NCBI RefSeq assembly: GCF_003946205.1
Contig: NZ_RHOS01000016.1
Coordinates: forward strand, 1 to 59,436
Direction: 5' to 3'
Source of the DNA: Companilactobacillus keshanensis
GTDB lineage: Bacteria > Bacillota > Bacilli > Lactobacillales > Lactobacillaceae
Length of the DNA stretch: 59,436 nucleotides
The notes beneath the pieces were generated by a model that was given only the letters and a program-made list of their open reading frames with translations, was not told the DNA's origin and did no database searches. Position numbers and translations under genes: made by a program. The number at the start of each line of letters is the position of its first letter. The stretch's first letter is position 1. Shown one piece after another: positions 8,968 to 18,594 of the stretch.

Positions 8968-10257
8968 ATGGCATTTAAATTTAAGCTACCAGAACTAGGC
9001 GAAGGAATGGCCGAAGGTGAAGTCGCTAGCTGGCTTGTTAAAGAAGGAGACACAGTTAAAGAAGATGATTCTTTAGTTGAAATCCAAAATGATAAGTCTG
9101 TTGAGGAACTACCTTCACCAGTCTCAGGTACTATTAAACAAATCGTTGCACAAGAAGGACAAACTGTAGAAATTGGTGATACATTGATCATTATTGATGA
9201 TGGATCAGCTGATACAGGCGACGATGAGGAAGCTCCAGCTGCAGCCGCATCAGATGACTCAGCTTCCGCACCTGCAGAAGAAGCTGCACCAGCAGCAGAA
9301 CCTGCTAAGGATGCTACAGGATCAGCAAATGCTGATTACTTAGCAATGCCATCAGTACGTCAATTAGCACGTGATAAGGGTGTCGATTTATCACAAGTTA
9401 CACCAACTGGTGACCATGGACAAATTACAAAGGCTGACGTTGAAGGATTTAACGGTGCTGCAGCTGCTCCTGCTAAGGAAGCTGCACCAGCTGCCGCAGC
9501 CGCACCTGCTGCAACAGCTACAGCAATCAGACCTTACAAGTCAGATAATCCAGAACTTGAAACACGTGAAAAGATGACTATGACTAGAAAAGCCATTGCT
9601 AAAGCAATGTCAAATTCTAAGCACAGAACTCCACATGTTACAAGTTTCGATGATGTTGAAGTTTCAGCTTTGATGGCTAACCGTAAGAAGTACAAGGCAG
9701 TTGCTGCTGATAAAGATATCAAGCTAACATTCTTGCCATATATCGTTAAAGCCTTAGTTGCTGTTATGAAGGAATATCCTGAATTCAACGCTTCTATTGA
9801 TGATACAACTGAAGAAATCGTTTACAAGCACTACTTTAACGTTGGTATTGCTACAAACACAGATCATGGTTTGTATGTACCAAATATTAAAGATGCTGAT
9901 TCTAAGGGAATGTTCCAAATTGCCAAGGAAATCACAGAAAATACTCAAGCTGCATATGACAACAAATTGAATGCTAAGTCAATGTCTGGTGGTTCAATCA
10001 CTATCAGTAATGTTGGTTCAATCGGTGGTGGCTGGTTTACACCAGTTATCAATCAACCTGAAAGTGCTATTTTAGGTGTTGGTAAGATTGCTAACGAACC
10101 TTACGTTGATGAAGACGGAAACATCCAAGTTGGTAAGATGTTGAAGCTTTCACTAAGTTATGATCACAGACTAATTGACGGTGCATTGGCACAAAATGCC
10201 TTGAACCTCATGAAGAAATTGTTGCATGAACCAGATATGCTACTAATGGAGGGCTAG
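8968..10257 (+). CDS. pdhC: Pyruvate dehydrogenase E2 component (dihydrolipoamide acetyltransferase)
   Basis: A 429-residue E2 core protein. A single lipoyl domain (about 1-78) carries Lys43 in the lipoylation motif NDKSVEE. An Ala/Pro-rich linker follows, then the peripheral subunit-binding domain (about 124-160, MPSVRQLARDKGVDL), a second Ala-rich linker and the acetyltransferase domain. The catalytic His is His400 in the motif DHRLIDG near the C-terminus. It transfers acetyl from lipoamide to CoA. Start ATG follows GGAAGGA. A single lipoyl domain is usual for Gram-positive E2. Confidence 0.95.
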   Translation: MAFKFKLPELGEGMAEGEVASWLVKEGDTVKEDDSLVEIQNDKSVEELPSPVSGTIKQIVAQEGQTVEIGDTLIIIDDGSADTGDDEEAPAAAASDDSASAPAEEAAPAAEPAKDATGSANADYLAMPSVRQLARDKGVDLSQVTPTGDHGQITKADVEGFNGAAAAPAKEAAPAAAAAPAATATAIRPYKSDNPELETREKMTMTRKAIAKAMSNSKHRTPHVTSFDDVEVSALMANRKKYKAVAADKDIKLTFLPYIVKALVAVMKEYPEFNASIDDTTEEIVYKHYFNVGIATNTDHGLYVPNIKDADSKGMFQIAKEITENTQAAYDNKLNAKSMSGGSITISNVGSIGGGWFTPVINQPESAILGVGKIANEPYVDEDGNIQVGKMLKLSLSYDHRLIDGALAQNALNLMKKLLHEPDMLLMEG

Positions 10258-10264
10258 TTTAAAA

Positions 10265-11692
10265 ATGGCAGATAATGTTGTAGAAAAAGATACTGTTATC
10301 ATTGGTTCGGGACCCGGCGGATATGTTGCCGCTATTCGTGCCGCTGAATTAGGACAATCAGTAACCGTAATTGAAAAATCAGATACTGTTGGTGGAGTTT
10401 GTTTAAACGTTGGATGTGTTCCTTCAAAGGCTTTAATTACAGCCGGACACAGACTACAACAAGCTAAGAATGCCGAAACATATGGTATTACAACAAAAGA
10501 AGCCACAATTGACTTCACAAAGACACAAGCTTGGAAAGACGAAAAAGTTGTTGCACGTATGACAAATGGTGTAAATATGCTTTTGAAGAAGCATAAAGTT
10601 GAATTGATCCAAGGAGAAGCATACTTGGACAACGATACACAACTACGTATCATGCCTGCTGGCCCTCGTCAATTTATGGATAATGGTGGCGGTCAAACTA
10701 TCAAGTTCAAGAATTTGATTCTTGCTACTGGTAGTCGTCCCGTTGAAATCAAAGGATTCAAGTTTGAAGACAGAATCGTTGATTCAACTGGTGGTTTGAA
10801 CTTTAAAGAAGTTCCTAAGGAACTTGTAATCATCGGTGGTGGATATGTTGGTACTGAATTAGCCGGCGCATATGCTGACTTAGGTGCACATGTTACTATC
10901 CTTGAAGGTACACCACAAATCATTCCTAATTTTGAAAAGGATATGGTTTCAGTTGTTAAGAAGAACCTTGAAAAGAAAGGCGTTACTATCGTTAATAATG
11001 CCATGGCTAAGAAGGGTGAAAACGCTAAAGACAACGTTACTGTTACTTATGAAGTTGATGGTAAAGAAGCAAAAGTTGTTGCAGATTACTGTATGGTAAC
11101 TGTTGGACGTCGTCCTAATACTGACAACTTTGGTCTTGAAATGACAACTGTTAAGACTACAGATCGTGGACTTATTGAAGTCGACGCACAAGGTCGTACA
11201 AATGTTCCTAATATTTATGCTATTGGTGATATTGTTCCTGGTCCAGCTTTGGCTCATAAGGCTTTCTTTGAAGCTAAAACTGCTGCAGGTGCTATTTCTG
11301 GAAAGAATACTGCTAATGACTTTATCGGTGTTCCTGCTGTCTGCTTTACAGACCCAGAATTAGCAAGCGTTGGTCTAACGCAAGCCGAAGCTAAGGATAA
11401 AGGTATTGAAGTTTCATCAGCTAAGTTCCCATTTGCTGGTAATGCTCGTGCCGTATCATTAGATGCTCCAGAAGGTTTTGTAAGATTAATTGCTAAGAAA
11501 GATACTGGTACACTTATTGGTGCACAAATCGTTGGCCCTGGTGCTAGTGACTTGATCTCTGAATTAAGTGTTGCTGTTAACTGTCAATTGAATGCCGAGG
11601 ATATTGCCTTGACAATTCACCCACATCCAACATTGGGCGAACCAATTCAAGAAGCAGCCGACATTCTTATCGGATATCCTACACATATTTAG
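10265..11692 (+). CDS. pdhD: Dihydrolipoyl dehydrogenase (E3 of pyruvate dehydrogenase)
   Basis: A 475-residue FAD-dependent disulfide oxidoreductase that reoxidises dihydrolipoamide and passes electrons to NAD. FAD motif GSGPGG is at 14-19. The redox disulfide is Cys46/Cys51 in CLNVGCVPSK. The NAD motif GGGYVGTE is near residue 190 and the C-terminal His motif HPHPTLGE near 452. It ends the pdh operon; a strong terminator follows 10 bases after the stop. Start ATG lies 7 bases after the pdhC stop, with GGAGGG overlapping the pdhC end. Confidence 0.95.
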   Translation: MADNVVEKDTVIIGSGPGGYVAAIRAAELGQSVTVIEKSDTVGGVCLNVGCVPSKALITAGHRLQQAKNAETYGITTKEATIDFTKTQAWKDEKVVARMTNGVNMLLKKHKVELIQGEAYLDNDTQLRIMPAGPRQFMDNGGGQTIKFKNLILATGSRPVEIKGFKFEDRIVDSTGGLNFKEVPKELVIIGGGYVGTELAGAYADLGAHVTILEGTPQIIPNFEKDMVSVVKKNLEKKGVTIVNNAMAKKGENAKDNVTVTYEVDGKEAKVVADYCMVTVGRRPNTDNFGLEMTTVKTTDRGLIEVDAQGRTNVPNIYAIGDIVPGPALAHKAFFEAKTAAGAISGKNTANDFIGVPAVCFTDPELASVGLTQAEAKDKGIEVSSAKFPFAGNARAVSLDAPEGFVRLIAKKDTGTLIGAQIVGPGASDLISELSVAVNCQLNAEDIALTIHPHPTLGEPIQEAADILIGYPTHI

Positions 11693-11701
11693 TTAATAAT
11701 T

Positions 11702-11745
11702 TAAAAAAGATCAGAGATTCCAGTGAGGAATTTCTGATCTTTTTT
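11702..11745. terminator. Terminator of the pdh operon
   Basis: AGATCAGAGATTCC pairs with GGAATTTCTGATCT (one G-U pair), flanked by A-run and T-run, so it may act in both directions. Confidence 0.85.
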
Positions 11746-11785
11746 GGGTTGGACAGATTGGCAAATTAGCTGATTTAAGTAATAG

Positions 11786-11810
11786 GTGATGCACTTGCAT
11801 CACTTTTTTT
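11786..11810 (+). terminator. Second hairpin with T-run overlapping the next promoter
   Basis: GTGATGCA and TGCATCAC form a tight 8-base-pair stem around CT, followed by seven Ts. The TTGCAT in its second arm also serves as the probable -35 of the UPF0223 gene promoter, so terminator and promoter share bases. Confidence 0.55.
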
Positions 11811-11822
11811 GTATAGTATAGT
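11795..11822 (+). promoter_or_regulatory. Promoter of the UPF0223 gene
   Basis: TTGCAT (11795-11800) and TATAGT (11817-11822) with 16-base spacing, 24 bases before the chosen ATG. Confidence 0.6.
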
Positions 11823-11846
11823 AAATGGTTGAAAAGGGGAATACTT

Positions 11847-12140
11847 ATGCGCGAAAACTATAGTTATCCATTAGATGAAGATTGGAACAATGATGAAATA
11901 ATTACAGTAATGGCACTATACAATGCGGTTGAGTCAGCCTATGAGCATGGTATTAAACGAGAAGATTTTTTAAATAAATATCGATCATTTCAACAGGTGG
12001 TATCAATGAAGATGGAGCAGAAACGTCTGGATCATGAATTTGAGACTGAGTCAGGATATTCCATCTATAAAGTATTTAAGCAATGTCAAAAAATACCTGA
12101 TAATGAGAAAGTAAGGGTTCAATATGAAAATAAATATTAA
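11847..12140 (+). CDS. UPF0223 family protein
   Basis: A 97-residue protein of the YktA/UPF0223 family, recognised by the start NYSYPLDEDWNNDEI and the following helical sequence with YEHGI. Function is unknown in the family. Start is set at the ATG at 11847 because AAGGGGA lies 8 bases before it and the protein then begins like its relatives; the frame is open further upstream without support. The stop overlaps the next gene by 17 bases, which suggests translational coupling with the inositol-phosphatase-like protein. Confidence 0.78.
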   Translation: MRENYSYPLDEDWNNDEIITVMALYNAVESAYEHGIKREDFLNKYRSFQQVVSMKMEQKRLDHEFETESGYSIYKVFKQCQKIPDNEKVRVQYENKY

Positions 12141-12900
12141 AGAGATGGATGAATTCCTAGTTGAATTACTAAGTGAAGTTGGGAAAAGCCTCTTAGTGGA
12201 CTCCAAAAAGGATAAGTCTGTTGGGACAAAAAGTAGCCGGATCGACTTGGTAACCAACTTTGATAAATCTACTGAGAAATGGTTAGTTGGCAAAATAAAA
12301 GAAAAATATACTGATGCAACTATCTTTAGTGAAGAAGGCTATGGAGATGTCGTAAAAGATATGTCCGGATTAGTTTTCTTTGTTGACCCGATTGATGGTA
12401 CAATGAACTTTGTGAAACGACGCGATGATTTTGCCTCGATGATAGGAGTTTATCTGGATGGCAAACCGTTTCTAGGCGCAATAATTGATGTTATTAAACA
12501 AGAAATCTATCATGGTGGACCTGATTATGGAATTTTTAGAAATAAAGAAAAAGTGATCAGTCCTAAAAATCAGTCATTACCAGAAGGTCTAGTTGACATC
12601 AGCTGGCCTATGGTTGTAGCAGATCGTTTTAATTCTCAAGCGGTTGTCCAAAAAAGTAGCGGGTTGAGGATTTATGGTAGTGCAGGGATTATTTTTGAAC
12701 ATTTAATCTTTGGTAGAGAGGTTCTATACATGTCTTATTTGGCTCCTTGGGATCTAGCCGCGGGTCGAGTACTCTGTGAAAGTCTCGGTTTGAAGGTCTC
12801 GACTATTGACGATAGCCCTGTAAATATGCTAAAATCACAAGTCGTAATAGTTGGTACTGAAAAAGTTGTTTCAGAGGTACTAAAGACAGTTAAAAAATAA
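12124..12900 (+). CDS. Inositol monophosphatase family protein
   Basis: A 258-residue Mg-dependent phosphatase of the IMPase/CysQ/FBPase superfamily. The metal-site motifs are visible: SEEG near residue 69, DPIDGTMNFV near 88-97, and the C-terminal metal motif APWDLAAG near 207. The length is standard. Bacterial members act on inositol phosphates, NADP or 3'-phosphoadenosine phosphates; sequence alone does not fix the substrate. It overlaps the UPF0223 gene by 17 bases and is followed by its own terminator, so the two form a small operon. Confidence 0.82.
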   Translation: MKINIKEMDEFLVELLSEVGKSLLVDSKKDKSVGTKSSRIDLVTNFDKSTEKWLVGKIKEKYTDATIFSEEGYGDVVKDMSGLVFFVDPIDGTMNFVKRRDDFASMIGVYLDGKPFLGAIIDVIKQEIYHGGPDYGIFRNKEKVISPKNQSLPEGLVDISWPMVVADRFNSQAVVQKSSGLRIYGSAGIIFEHLIFGREVLYMSYLAPWDLAAGRVLCESLGLKVSTIDDSPVNMLKSQVVIVGTEKVVSEVLKTVKK

Positions 12901-12906
12901 TAACTG

Positions 12907-12935
12907 AAACTGTGAATTACAATCACAGTTTTTTT
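12907..12935 (+). terminator. Terminator after the inositol-phosphatase-like gene
   Basis: AAACTGTGA pairs with TCACAGTTT across a 7-base loop and is followed by a T-run. Confidence 0.8.
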
Positions 12936-12983
12936 ATTGCAAGTAATCCAGTCGCATTACTATTAATGGAAGGAAGAAGTACT

Positions 12984-14831
12984 TTGACTAAATTAAGAGA
13001 AGATATTAGAAATATTGCCATTATCGCCCACGTTGACCACGGTAAGACAACCTTAGTTAATGAAATGTTAAAACAATCAGATACATTAGGGGAACATTAC
13101 CAAATTCAAGATCGTGCTATGGATACCAACGCTATCGAAAAGGAACGTGGTATCACAATTCTTTCAAAGAATACAGCCGTTGATTACAATGGCAAAAAGA
13201 TCAATATTTTGGATACACCAGGACATGCCGATTTCGGTGGTGAAGTTGAGCGTATCATGAAGATGGTTGATGGTGTTCTACTTGTTGTTGATGCATACGA
13301 AGGAACTATGCCTCAAACACGTTTCGTTCTAAAGAAAGCTTTGGAACAACACCTTACACCTATTGTTGTTATCAACAAAATTGATAGACCAGGTGCTCGT
13401 CCTGAAGAAGTTGTTGACGAAGTTCTTGAATTGTTTATCGAATTAGGTGCTGATGATACACAACTTGATTTTCCTGTTATTTATGCTTCAGCTATCAACG
13501 GAACATCAAGCTATGATTCAGATCCAGCTGCACAAAAACACACAATGGATCCATTGTTTGACACAATTTTGAAGACTATTCCAGCTCCAGTAGATAACTC
13601 TGACGAACCATTACAATTCCAAGTTGCTTTACTTGATTATAATGATTATGTTGGACGTATCGGTATTGGTCGTGTCTTCCGTGGAACTATCAAAATCGGT
13701 GACAATGTTACTGTTATGAAGCTTGACGGATCGACTAAGAATTTCCGTGTCACTAAGATATTTGGTTTCATGGGTCTTGATCGTGTTGAAGTTCAAGAAG
13801 CTAAGGCCGGAGATTTGATTGCTGTTTCTGGTATGGAAGATATCTATGTTGGTGAAACTGTTTGTCCAGTCGACCATGAAGAAGCACTTCCATTATTACG
13901 TATTGATGAACCAACACTTCAAATGACTTTCTTACAAAACAACTCACCTTTCGCTGGTCGTGAAGGTACAGAAGTTACTGCTAGAAAGATTGAAGAACGT
14001 TTAAGAAGACAATTACATACTGATGTTTCACTTAAAGTTGAAGATACTGATCAAGCTGGTGCTTGGATGGTTTCAGGACGTGGTGAACTTCACTTGTCGA
14101 TCCTTGTTGAAGAAATGAGACGTGAAGGATTCGAATTACAACTTTCTCGTCCAGAAGTTATTTACAAGAACGTTGATGGCGTAAATAGCGAACCTTTCGA
14201 AGAGGTTACAATTGATACACCTGACGAATATGTTGGATCAGTTATCGATTCAATGTCACAGAGAAAAGGTGACATGAAGAACATGGAAAGTACTGGAAAT
14301 GGTCAAACACGTTTGATCTTCTCAGCTCCCTCACGTGGGTTGATCGGTTACTCAACTGAATTCTTATCAATGACTGGTGGTTACGGTATCATGAACCACA
14401 CATACGAAGAATACAAACCAGTTGTTAAAAACTGGGAACCAGGTAGAAGAACTGGTGCTTTGGTTTCAATCAACCAAGGCCCTTCAACTACATATAGTTT
14501 ACAATCAGTTGAAGATCGTGGAAAATTATTTATCGGTGCCGGTGTTGAAGTATACGAGGGTATGGTTGTTGGTGAAAGTAATCGTGATCAAGATATCGCC
14601 GTTACTGTTACAAAAGGTAAGAACCTTACAAATACTCGTGCTGCTGGTAAAGATCACGCTGCTGCAATCAAAACTCCTAAGGAAATGTCACTTGAACAAT
14701 CAATTGAATTCCTAAATGAAGACGAACTTTGTGAAGTAACACCTAAGAGCGTTAGACTACGTAAGAAGATCTTAAGCACAAATGAACGTAAGAAGTATGA
14801 TAAGCAAAGAAAAATGTCTAAGAAAGCTTAA
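12984..14831 (+). CDS. typA: Ribosome-associated translational GTPase TypA/BipA
   Basis: A 615-residue translation-factor GTPase implicated in 50S assembly and stress growth. G1 motif AHVDHGKT, G3 [11 protein letters not shown] and G4 NKID are present. The EF-G-like domains and the TypA-specific C-terminus (near [21 protein letters not shown]) follow. The start is set at TTG 12984 (then TKLREDIRN), since GGAAGGAAG lies at proper distance and the product gets the family length; in-frame ATG codons upstream (12912, 12966) lack this. A weak promoter TTGCAA (12937)/TATTAA (12961) may serve it. Confidence 0.93.
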   Translation: MTKLREDIRNIAIIAHVDHGKTTLVNEMLKQSDTLGEHYQIQDRAMDTNAIEKERGITILSKNTAVDYNGKKINILDTPGHADFGGEVERIMKMVDGVLLVVDAYEGTMPQTRFVLKKALEQHLTPIVVINKIDRPGARPEEVVDEVLELFIELGADDTQLDFPVIYASAINGTSSYDSDPAAQKHTMDPLFDTILKTIPAPVDNSDEPLQFQVALLDYNDYVGRIGIGRVFRGTIKIGDNVTVMKLDGSTKNFRVTKIFGFMGLDRVEVQEAKAGDLIAVSGMEDIYVGETVCPVDHEEALPLLRIDEPTLQMTFLQNNSPFAGREGTEVTARKIEERLRRQLHTDVSLKVEDTDQAGAWMVSGRGELHLSILVEEMRREGFELQLSRPEVIYKNVDGVNSEPFEEVTIDTPDEYVGSVIDSMSQRKGDMKNMESTGNGQTRLIFSAPSRGLIGYSTEFLSMTGGYGIMNHTYEEYKPVVKNWEPGRRTGALVSINQGPSTTYSLQSVEDRGKLFIGAGVEVYEGMVVGESNRDQDIAVTVTKGKNLTNTRAAGKDHAAAIKTPKEMSLEQSIEFLNEDELCEVTPKSVRLRKKILSTNERKKYDKQRKMSKKA

Positions 14832-14844
14832 TATAGCTTAATCA

Positions 14845-14876
14845 GGTATAACATCATTCGATGTTATACCTTTTTT
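14845..14876 (+). terminator. Terminator of typA
   Basis: GGTATAACATC and GATGTTATACC form a perfect 11-base-pair stem around ATTC, followed by TTTTTT. Confidence 0.9.
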
Positions 14877-14931
14877 ATTTATTCTTGTAAATCCTGAAAG
14901 ACTGGCTTTTCTATACGCGTTATTTGATTGG

Positions 14932-14940
14932 TGGTATAAT
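14932..14940 (+). promoter_or_regulatory. Extended -10 promoter of the ftsW operon
   Basis: TGGTATAAT is a consensus extended -10 (TGn TATAAT), 28 bases before the chosen GTG start of ftsW. No good -35 is visible, which the extended -10 can compensate. Confidence 0.6.
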
Positions 14941-14968
14941 CTTATTATTAGATTTTAGGAGTATTAAT

Positions 14969-16147
14969 GTGAAAAAATTAAAGTTAATTGACTTGTGGAT
15001 TTTAATCCCATACATCATACTTCTGGGTATTGGTGTAGTAATGGTATATTCCGCCAGTTTTTATAATGCTATGTCGAATGGTGGCAGTACTAATCAATAC
15101 TTGATAAAACAAGGAATGTACGCGTTCATAAGTCTGATTCTCTTTTTTATAACTTTTATGTTGAAAGTAAAATTCTTTAAAAGTTCAAGGACTCGAGCGT
15201 TTTTATTGGCAGTTACATTAGTATCCTTAGCCTTACTGCTAGTTAGAGCATATTTTAATCCTAGTAGTAGGATCAATGGTGCATCCGCATGGATCAATTT
15301 TGGACCAATAAATTTTCAACCACTGGAATTAGCTAAGATAACTTTGATTCTTTATCTGGCTTATATCTTAACGAGCCGTAGAAGTAGACTATTGGATAAT
15401 GAAAAGCTTTTTGACTCACTAAATGTTATTAGAGAACCAGTTATAACCGTTTTGACCATTATCGTTCTAGTTGGATTTCAGCCGGATATAGGTGGTGCAT
15501 TGATATTGGGATTGATAACTATAGTTTTGATATCTTCGTCTTCAATACCTTTCAACCATATTTTAAAATTAGATGGTAGTTTACTTGGAGCATTTTTAGT
15601 TGGTATATTCTGGATAGCTAAATTTCAACCTAAATTTATTATTAAAAATTATCAATATCAACGTATTTTGGCAATGTTACATCCATTTCAATTGGAGCGT
15701 ACATCTGGTAACCAGTTGGTTAACTCCTTTTATGCAATTAGTAATGGTGGTATTTTTGGGGTTGGTTTGGGAAATAGTATTCAAAAAAGAGGCTATTTAC
15801 CTGAACCTCATACCGATTTTATCTTAGCTATTATCAGTGAAGAACTGGGACTAGTAGGAGTTTTTATAGTATTAGGCTTATTAGGATTAATTATTTTCAG
15901 GATGCTTTATCTTGGAATGAAATCAGTCAGCACTTATAATGTCTTAGTTTATTATGGTGTAGCGGTTATGATGTTGGCACAGACGATTCTAAACGTTGGT
16001 GGATTGTTAGGCTTAATGCCGTTGACAGGTGTTACATTACCATTTATTAGCTATGGTGGCTCAAGTCTATTAGTTCTGTCGTTCTCATTAGGGATAGTCT
16101 TAAATCTTGAAGCAACCAATAAATTCAATATAGAAAAACACAGGTGA
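14969..16147 (+). CDS. ftsW: Cell-division peptidoglycan polymerase FtsW (SEDS family)
   Basis: A 392-residue SEDS protein with about ten membrane segments that polymerises lipid II at the septum with a class B PBP. The family signature is visible at the C-terminus: PLTGVTLPFISYGGSS, with the conserved PHTDFILAIISEELG loop before it. The start is set at GTG 14969 with TTAGGAG upstream; a longer in-frame N-terminus has no support. FtsW rather than RodA is favoured by the ylbG-rsmD-coaD neighbours, a conserved lactobacillar order, but the two are hard to separate by reading alone. Confidence 0.85.
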   Translation: MKKLKLIDLWILIPYIILLGIGVVMVYSASFYNAMSNGGSTNQYLIKQGMYAFISLILFFITFMLKVKFFKSSRTRAFLLAVTLVSLALLLVRAYFNPSSRINGASAWINFGPINFQPLELAKITLILYLAYILTSRRSRLLDNEKLFDSLNVIREPVITVLTIIVLVGFQPDIGGALILGLITIVLISSSSIPFNHILKLDGSLLGAFLVGIFWIAKFQPKFIIKNYQYQRILAMLHPFQLERTSGNQLVNSFYAISNGGIFGVGLGNSIQKRGYLPEPHTDFILAIISEELGLVGVFIVLGLLGLIIFRMLYLGMKSVSTYNVLVYYGVAVMMLAQTILNVGGLLGLMPLTGVTLPFISYGGSSLLVLSFSLGIVLNLEATNKFNIEKHR

Positions 16148-16151
16148 TTTT

Positions 16152-16418
16152 ATGTACAAGAAAGTGGAACGTCAGGCTTTGTATGTCTGGGTCTACTCAA
16201 TGAAATGGAAAAAGAAATTACAACGTTATGGGACAGTTTATTATTCATCTCCAAAAATGAAGTATGTGATGTTGTATGTTAATTCCAGTAAGGCTTCAGA
16301 GGTTAAAAAGGAATTAGTCAATAAAAAGTATGTTAAGCGTGTGACTGTTGCTCATAGAAAAGAATTAGATGAGCACTACGTTCTAAATAATAAGAAATCT
16401 GATGAGTTAGAGGAATAA
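16152..16418 (+). CDS. ylbG: YlbG family protein (UPF0298/DUF2129)
   Basis: An 88-residue basic protein with the typical N-terminus RQALYVWVYSMKWKK and the middle YVMLYVN. The family is conserved between ftsW/ylbF and rsmD in Firmicutes. Biochemical role is unknown. Four bases separate it from ftsW and 2 bases from rsmD. Confidence 0.82.
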   Translation: MYKKVERQALYVWVYSMKWKKKLQRYGTVYYSSPKMKYVMLYVNSSKASEVKKELVNKKYVKRVTVAHRKELDEHYVLNNKKSDELEE

Positions 16419-16420
16419 TT

Positions 16421-16969
16421 ATGAAAGTTGTATCAGGTGCCTTTGGTGGATTGAATTTGAAACCAGTTCCAGGCAATAATACCCGCCCCACTTCAGCAAA
16501 AGTCAAGGAAGCAATTTTTAGTATGCTGACACCTTATTTGAATAATGGAGTAGCTTTAGATCTATTTGCAGGTACTGGTAGTCTGGGAATTGAGGCTGTA
16601 TCACGTGGTTTTGAAAAAGCTTATTTGGTGGATAAGGCGTATAAGGCCATCAATACCATCAAAGAAAATGTTGAAAAAACTCATCAAGAAGAACAGTTTG
16701 TGATTTTAAAAAAATCTGCTACTGAAGCCTTAAAAGAGTTCTCTGAGAAGAAGATCAAATTTGACTTAGTGTTTTTGGATCCTCCATATAGAATGAAGAT
16801 AACAGAACAAATAATTTTAGATATGATTGAAAATGACTTATTAAATGATGGAGCAATTATTGTTGACGAAACGGATTATAATGTTGAGTTAAGTTCTGAT
16901 AAAATAACTCTTATTAAAGAAAAAGATTACAAAGATACAAAAGTTGTGATGTATCAATTTGGAGGATAA
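16421..16969 (+). CDS. rsmD: 16S rRNA (guanine(966)-N(2))-methyltransferase RsmD
   Basis: A 182-residue SAM-dependent methyltransferase that modifies G966 of 16S rRNA. Motifs: RPTSAKVKEAIFSML near residue 22, the SAM loop DLFAGTGSLGIEA near 46, and the catalytic N-methyltransferase motif DPPY near 120. ATG follows GAGGAAT. It is paired with coaD (2-base gap), as in most Firmicutes. Confidence 0.93.
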   Translation: MKVVSGAFGGLNLKPVPGNNTRPTSAKVKEAIFSMLTPYLNNGVALDLFAGTGSLGIEAVSRGFEKAYLVDKAYKAINTIKENVEKTHQEEQFVILKKSATEALKEFSEKKIKFDLVFLDPPYRMKITEQIILDMIENDLLNDGAIIVDETDYNVELSSDKITLIKEKDYKDTKVVMYQFGG

Positions 16970-16971
16970 TT

Positions 16972-17463
16972 ATGCCAAAGAGAATTGGAATGTATGCAGG
17001 AAGTTTTGATCCTGTTACAAATGGTCATTTAACGATCATTCGTCGTGCTGCTAAGCAGTTTGATGAATTGATCGTAGCCACAATGACCAACAACTCTAAG
17101 AATTACATGTTTGGTTATCGAGAGAAAAAGACTTTTATTGAAAATGAATTAAGTGATTTAAAAAATGTCCGTGTCATTGACGGTAAAGAACAGCTGACTA
17201 CAAAATTAGCTAAAGAATACGGAGCCACTACGTTGGTACGTTCAATGCGTAATTCTAGTGATTTCAGCTATGAAGCGGGTGTATTCGCTATGAATAAATC
17301 TTTGGATTCAGAAATAGAAACAATTTTTTTATTGGCCGATTCAAAGTATGCTAATATATCATCATCAATGATTAAAGAAGTCGTCAAATTTGGCGGGGAT
17401 GTTTCAAAATTTGTCCCTGAAGATGTGGCAGATGCTTTAGTTAAGAAATTGCGGAAGGACTAA
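16972..17463 (+). CDS. coaD: Phosphopantetheine adenylyltransferase
   Basis: A 163-residue nucleotidyltransferase making dephospho-CoA from 4'-phosphopantetheine and ATP. The T/HxGH motif is seen as GSFDPVTNGH near residue 9, and the C-terminal ISSSMIKE near 130 corresponds to the ISSTxVR motif. ATG follows GGAGGA. Standard family length. Confidence 0.95.
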   Translation: MPKRIGMYAGSFDPVTNGHLTIIRRAAKQFDELIVATMTNNSKNYMFGYREKKTFIENELSDLKNVRVIDGKEQLTTKLAKEYGATTLVRSMRNSSDFSYEAGVFAMNKSLDSEIETIFLLADSKYANISSSMIKEVVKFGGDVSKFVPEDVADALVKKLRKD

Positions 17464-17467
17464 GCAA

Positions 17468-18511
17468 TTGAAATTTAATAAAACTAGAAACAAGATTTTT
17501 GGTGGAGTATTTATCTTCATCATCGTCTTAGCATTCTTTACCTTTCCAACTAAGTATTATCTGGAAGTTCCCGGAAGTGCTGAATCTACGTCACAATATG
17601 TCAAGGTTGATGGCAAGCATGATAAAAAAAAGGGTGATTTTTTACTAACGACTGTTGGTATTATGCAAGGAACGCCTTTTACCTTATTACGTTCTTTAGG
17701 AGATGATTTTGAAACAATCTATCCTCGTGAGGAATTGATGGGTAATGAAACTGACCAACAATATATGCAAGTTCAGCAATACTATATGAGATCAGCGACT
17801 AATAATGCGATTCAGGCCGCCTATTCGGCTGCCGATAAACCGTTTACTAAGAAATATCTGGGTGTTTACGTAATGGATATTTTGAGCAACTCAGCTTTCA
17901 AAGGTAAATTGAAGGTCGGAGATACGATCAGTTCGATCAATGGCTATAAGTTTAAGAACTCTGATCAGTTTATTAAATATGTTCGTAAACAAAATAAACA
18001 TTCAACCGTTAAAATTAGCTTTACTAGAGATGGGAAAAAGAAAACGGCTAGTGGGAAACTTGTCAAATTGGCTAGTACGAAACGTTTTGGATTGGGTATT
18101 ACATTGACCGATAATACAGAGGCAAAGGGAACACCGCCAACTAAAATAGATGCTGGTGATATTGGTGGTCCATCTGCAGGTTTGATGTTTACGTTGCAAG
18201 TATATTCACAGATAACCAATAATAATCTTAAAAAAGATCGCATAATTGCTGGTACTGGTACAATTTCTCCTGATGGAACGGTCGGTCCTATTGGTGGTAT
18301 CGAAAAGAAGATCTATGCTGCCTCCTCAGAAGGGGCCACTATCTTCTTTGCACCTGATGATCCAGTTACTAAAGAGATTAAGAAGTATGATCCTAATTAC
18401 GTTAATAATTACCATTTGGCCAAACGTGCCGCTAAAAAAATTAATACCAAGATGAAGATTGTTCCAGTTAAGTCATTAAATGAAGCTATCAAATATCTCG
18501 AAAAAAATTAA
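17468..18511 (+). CDS. SepM/YlbL family PDZ-Lon serine protease
   Basis: A 347-residue membrane-anchored protease: one N-terminal transmembrane helix (about 10-28), an extracellular PDZ domain (about 130-200) and a Lon-type S16 protease domain. The catalytic dyad is Ser236 in GGPSAG and a Lys at 280/281 in GGIEKK. Homologues process competence pheromone (SepM in Streptococcus mutans) or act in cell-envelope quality control (YlbL). The start is TTG, 4 bases after coaD. The nearby comEA-comEC genes make the competence link tempting but not proven. A terminator follows. Confidence 0.88.
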   Translation: MKFNKTRNKIFGGVFIFIIVLAFFTFPTKYYLEVPGSAESTSQYVKVDGKHDKKKGDFLLTTVGIMQGTPFTLLRSLGDDFETIYPREELMGNETDQQYMQVQQYYMRSATNNAIQAAYSAADKPFTKKYLGVYVMDILSNSAFKGKLKVGDTISSINGYKFKNSDQFIKYVRKQNKHSTVKISFTRDGKKKTASGKLVKLASTKRFGLGITLTDNTEAKGTPPTKIDAGDIGGPSAGLMFTLQVYSQITNNNLKKDRIIAGTGTISPDGTVGPIGGIEKKIYAASSEGATIFFAPDDPVTKEIKKYDPNYVNNYHLAKRAAKKINTKMKIVPVKSLNEAIKYLEKN

Positions 18512-18516
18512 AATAG

Positions 18517-18547
18517 AAGTCTGTCGGATAATTCGGCAGACTTTTTT
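18517..18547 (+). terminator. Terminator of the ftsW-sepM operon
   Basis: AGTCTGTCG pairs with CGGCAGACT (one G-U pair) and is followed by TTTTTT. Confidence 0.85.
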
Positions 18548-18594
18548 CGTTGAAATTTAAATTTTTTAACGTAGTTTTTATTGAGGTGATTTTA

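Noticed and set aside
8919-9191. Open frame of 90 codons on the minus strand inside pdhC
   Set aside because: Antisense shadow of a strongly conserved coding sequence, with no ribosome site and no family resemblance.
9200-9540. Repeated Ala/Pro codons in pdhC as a tandem DNA repeat
   Set aside because: These are the normal flexible linkers of E2 proteins between lipoyl, binding and catalytic domains.
10243-11257. Several minus-strand open frames inside pdhD
   Set aside because: Antisense to a highly expressed gene with biased codons; they have low-complexity Ser/Cys/Thr-rich translations and no start signals.
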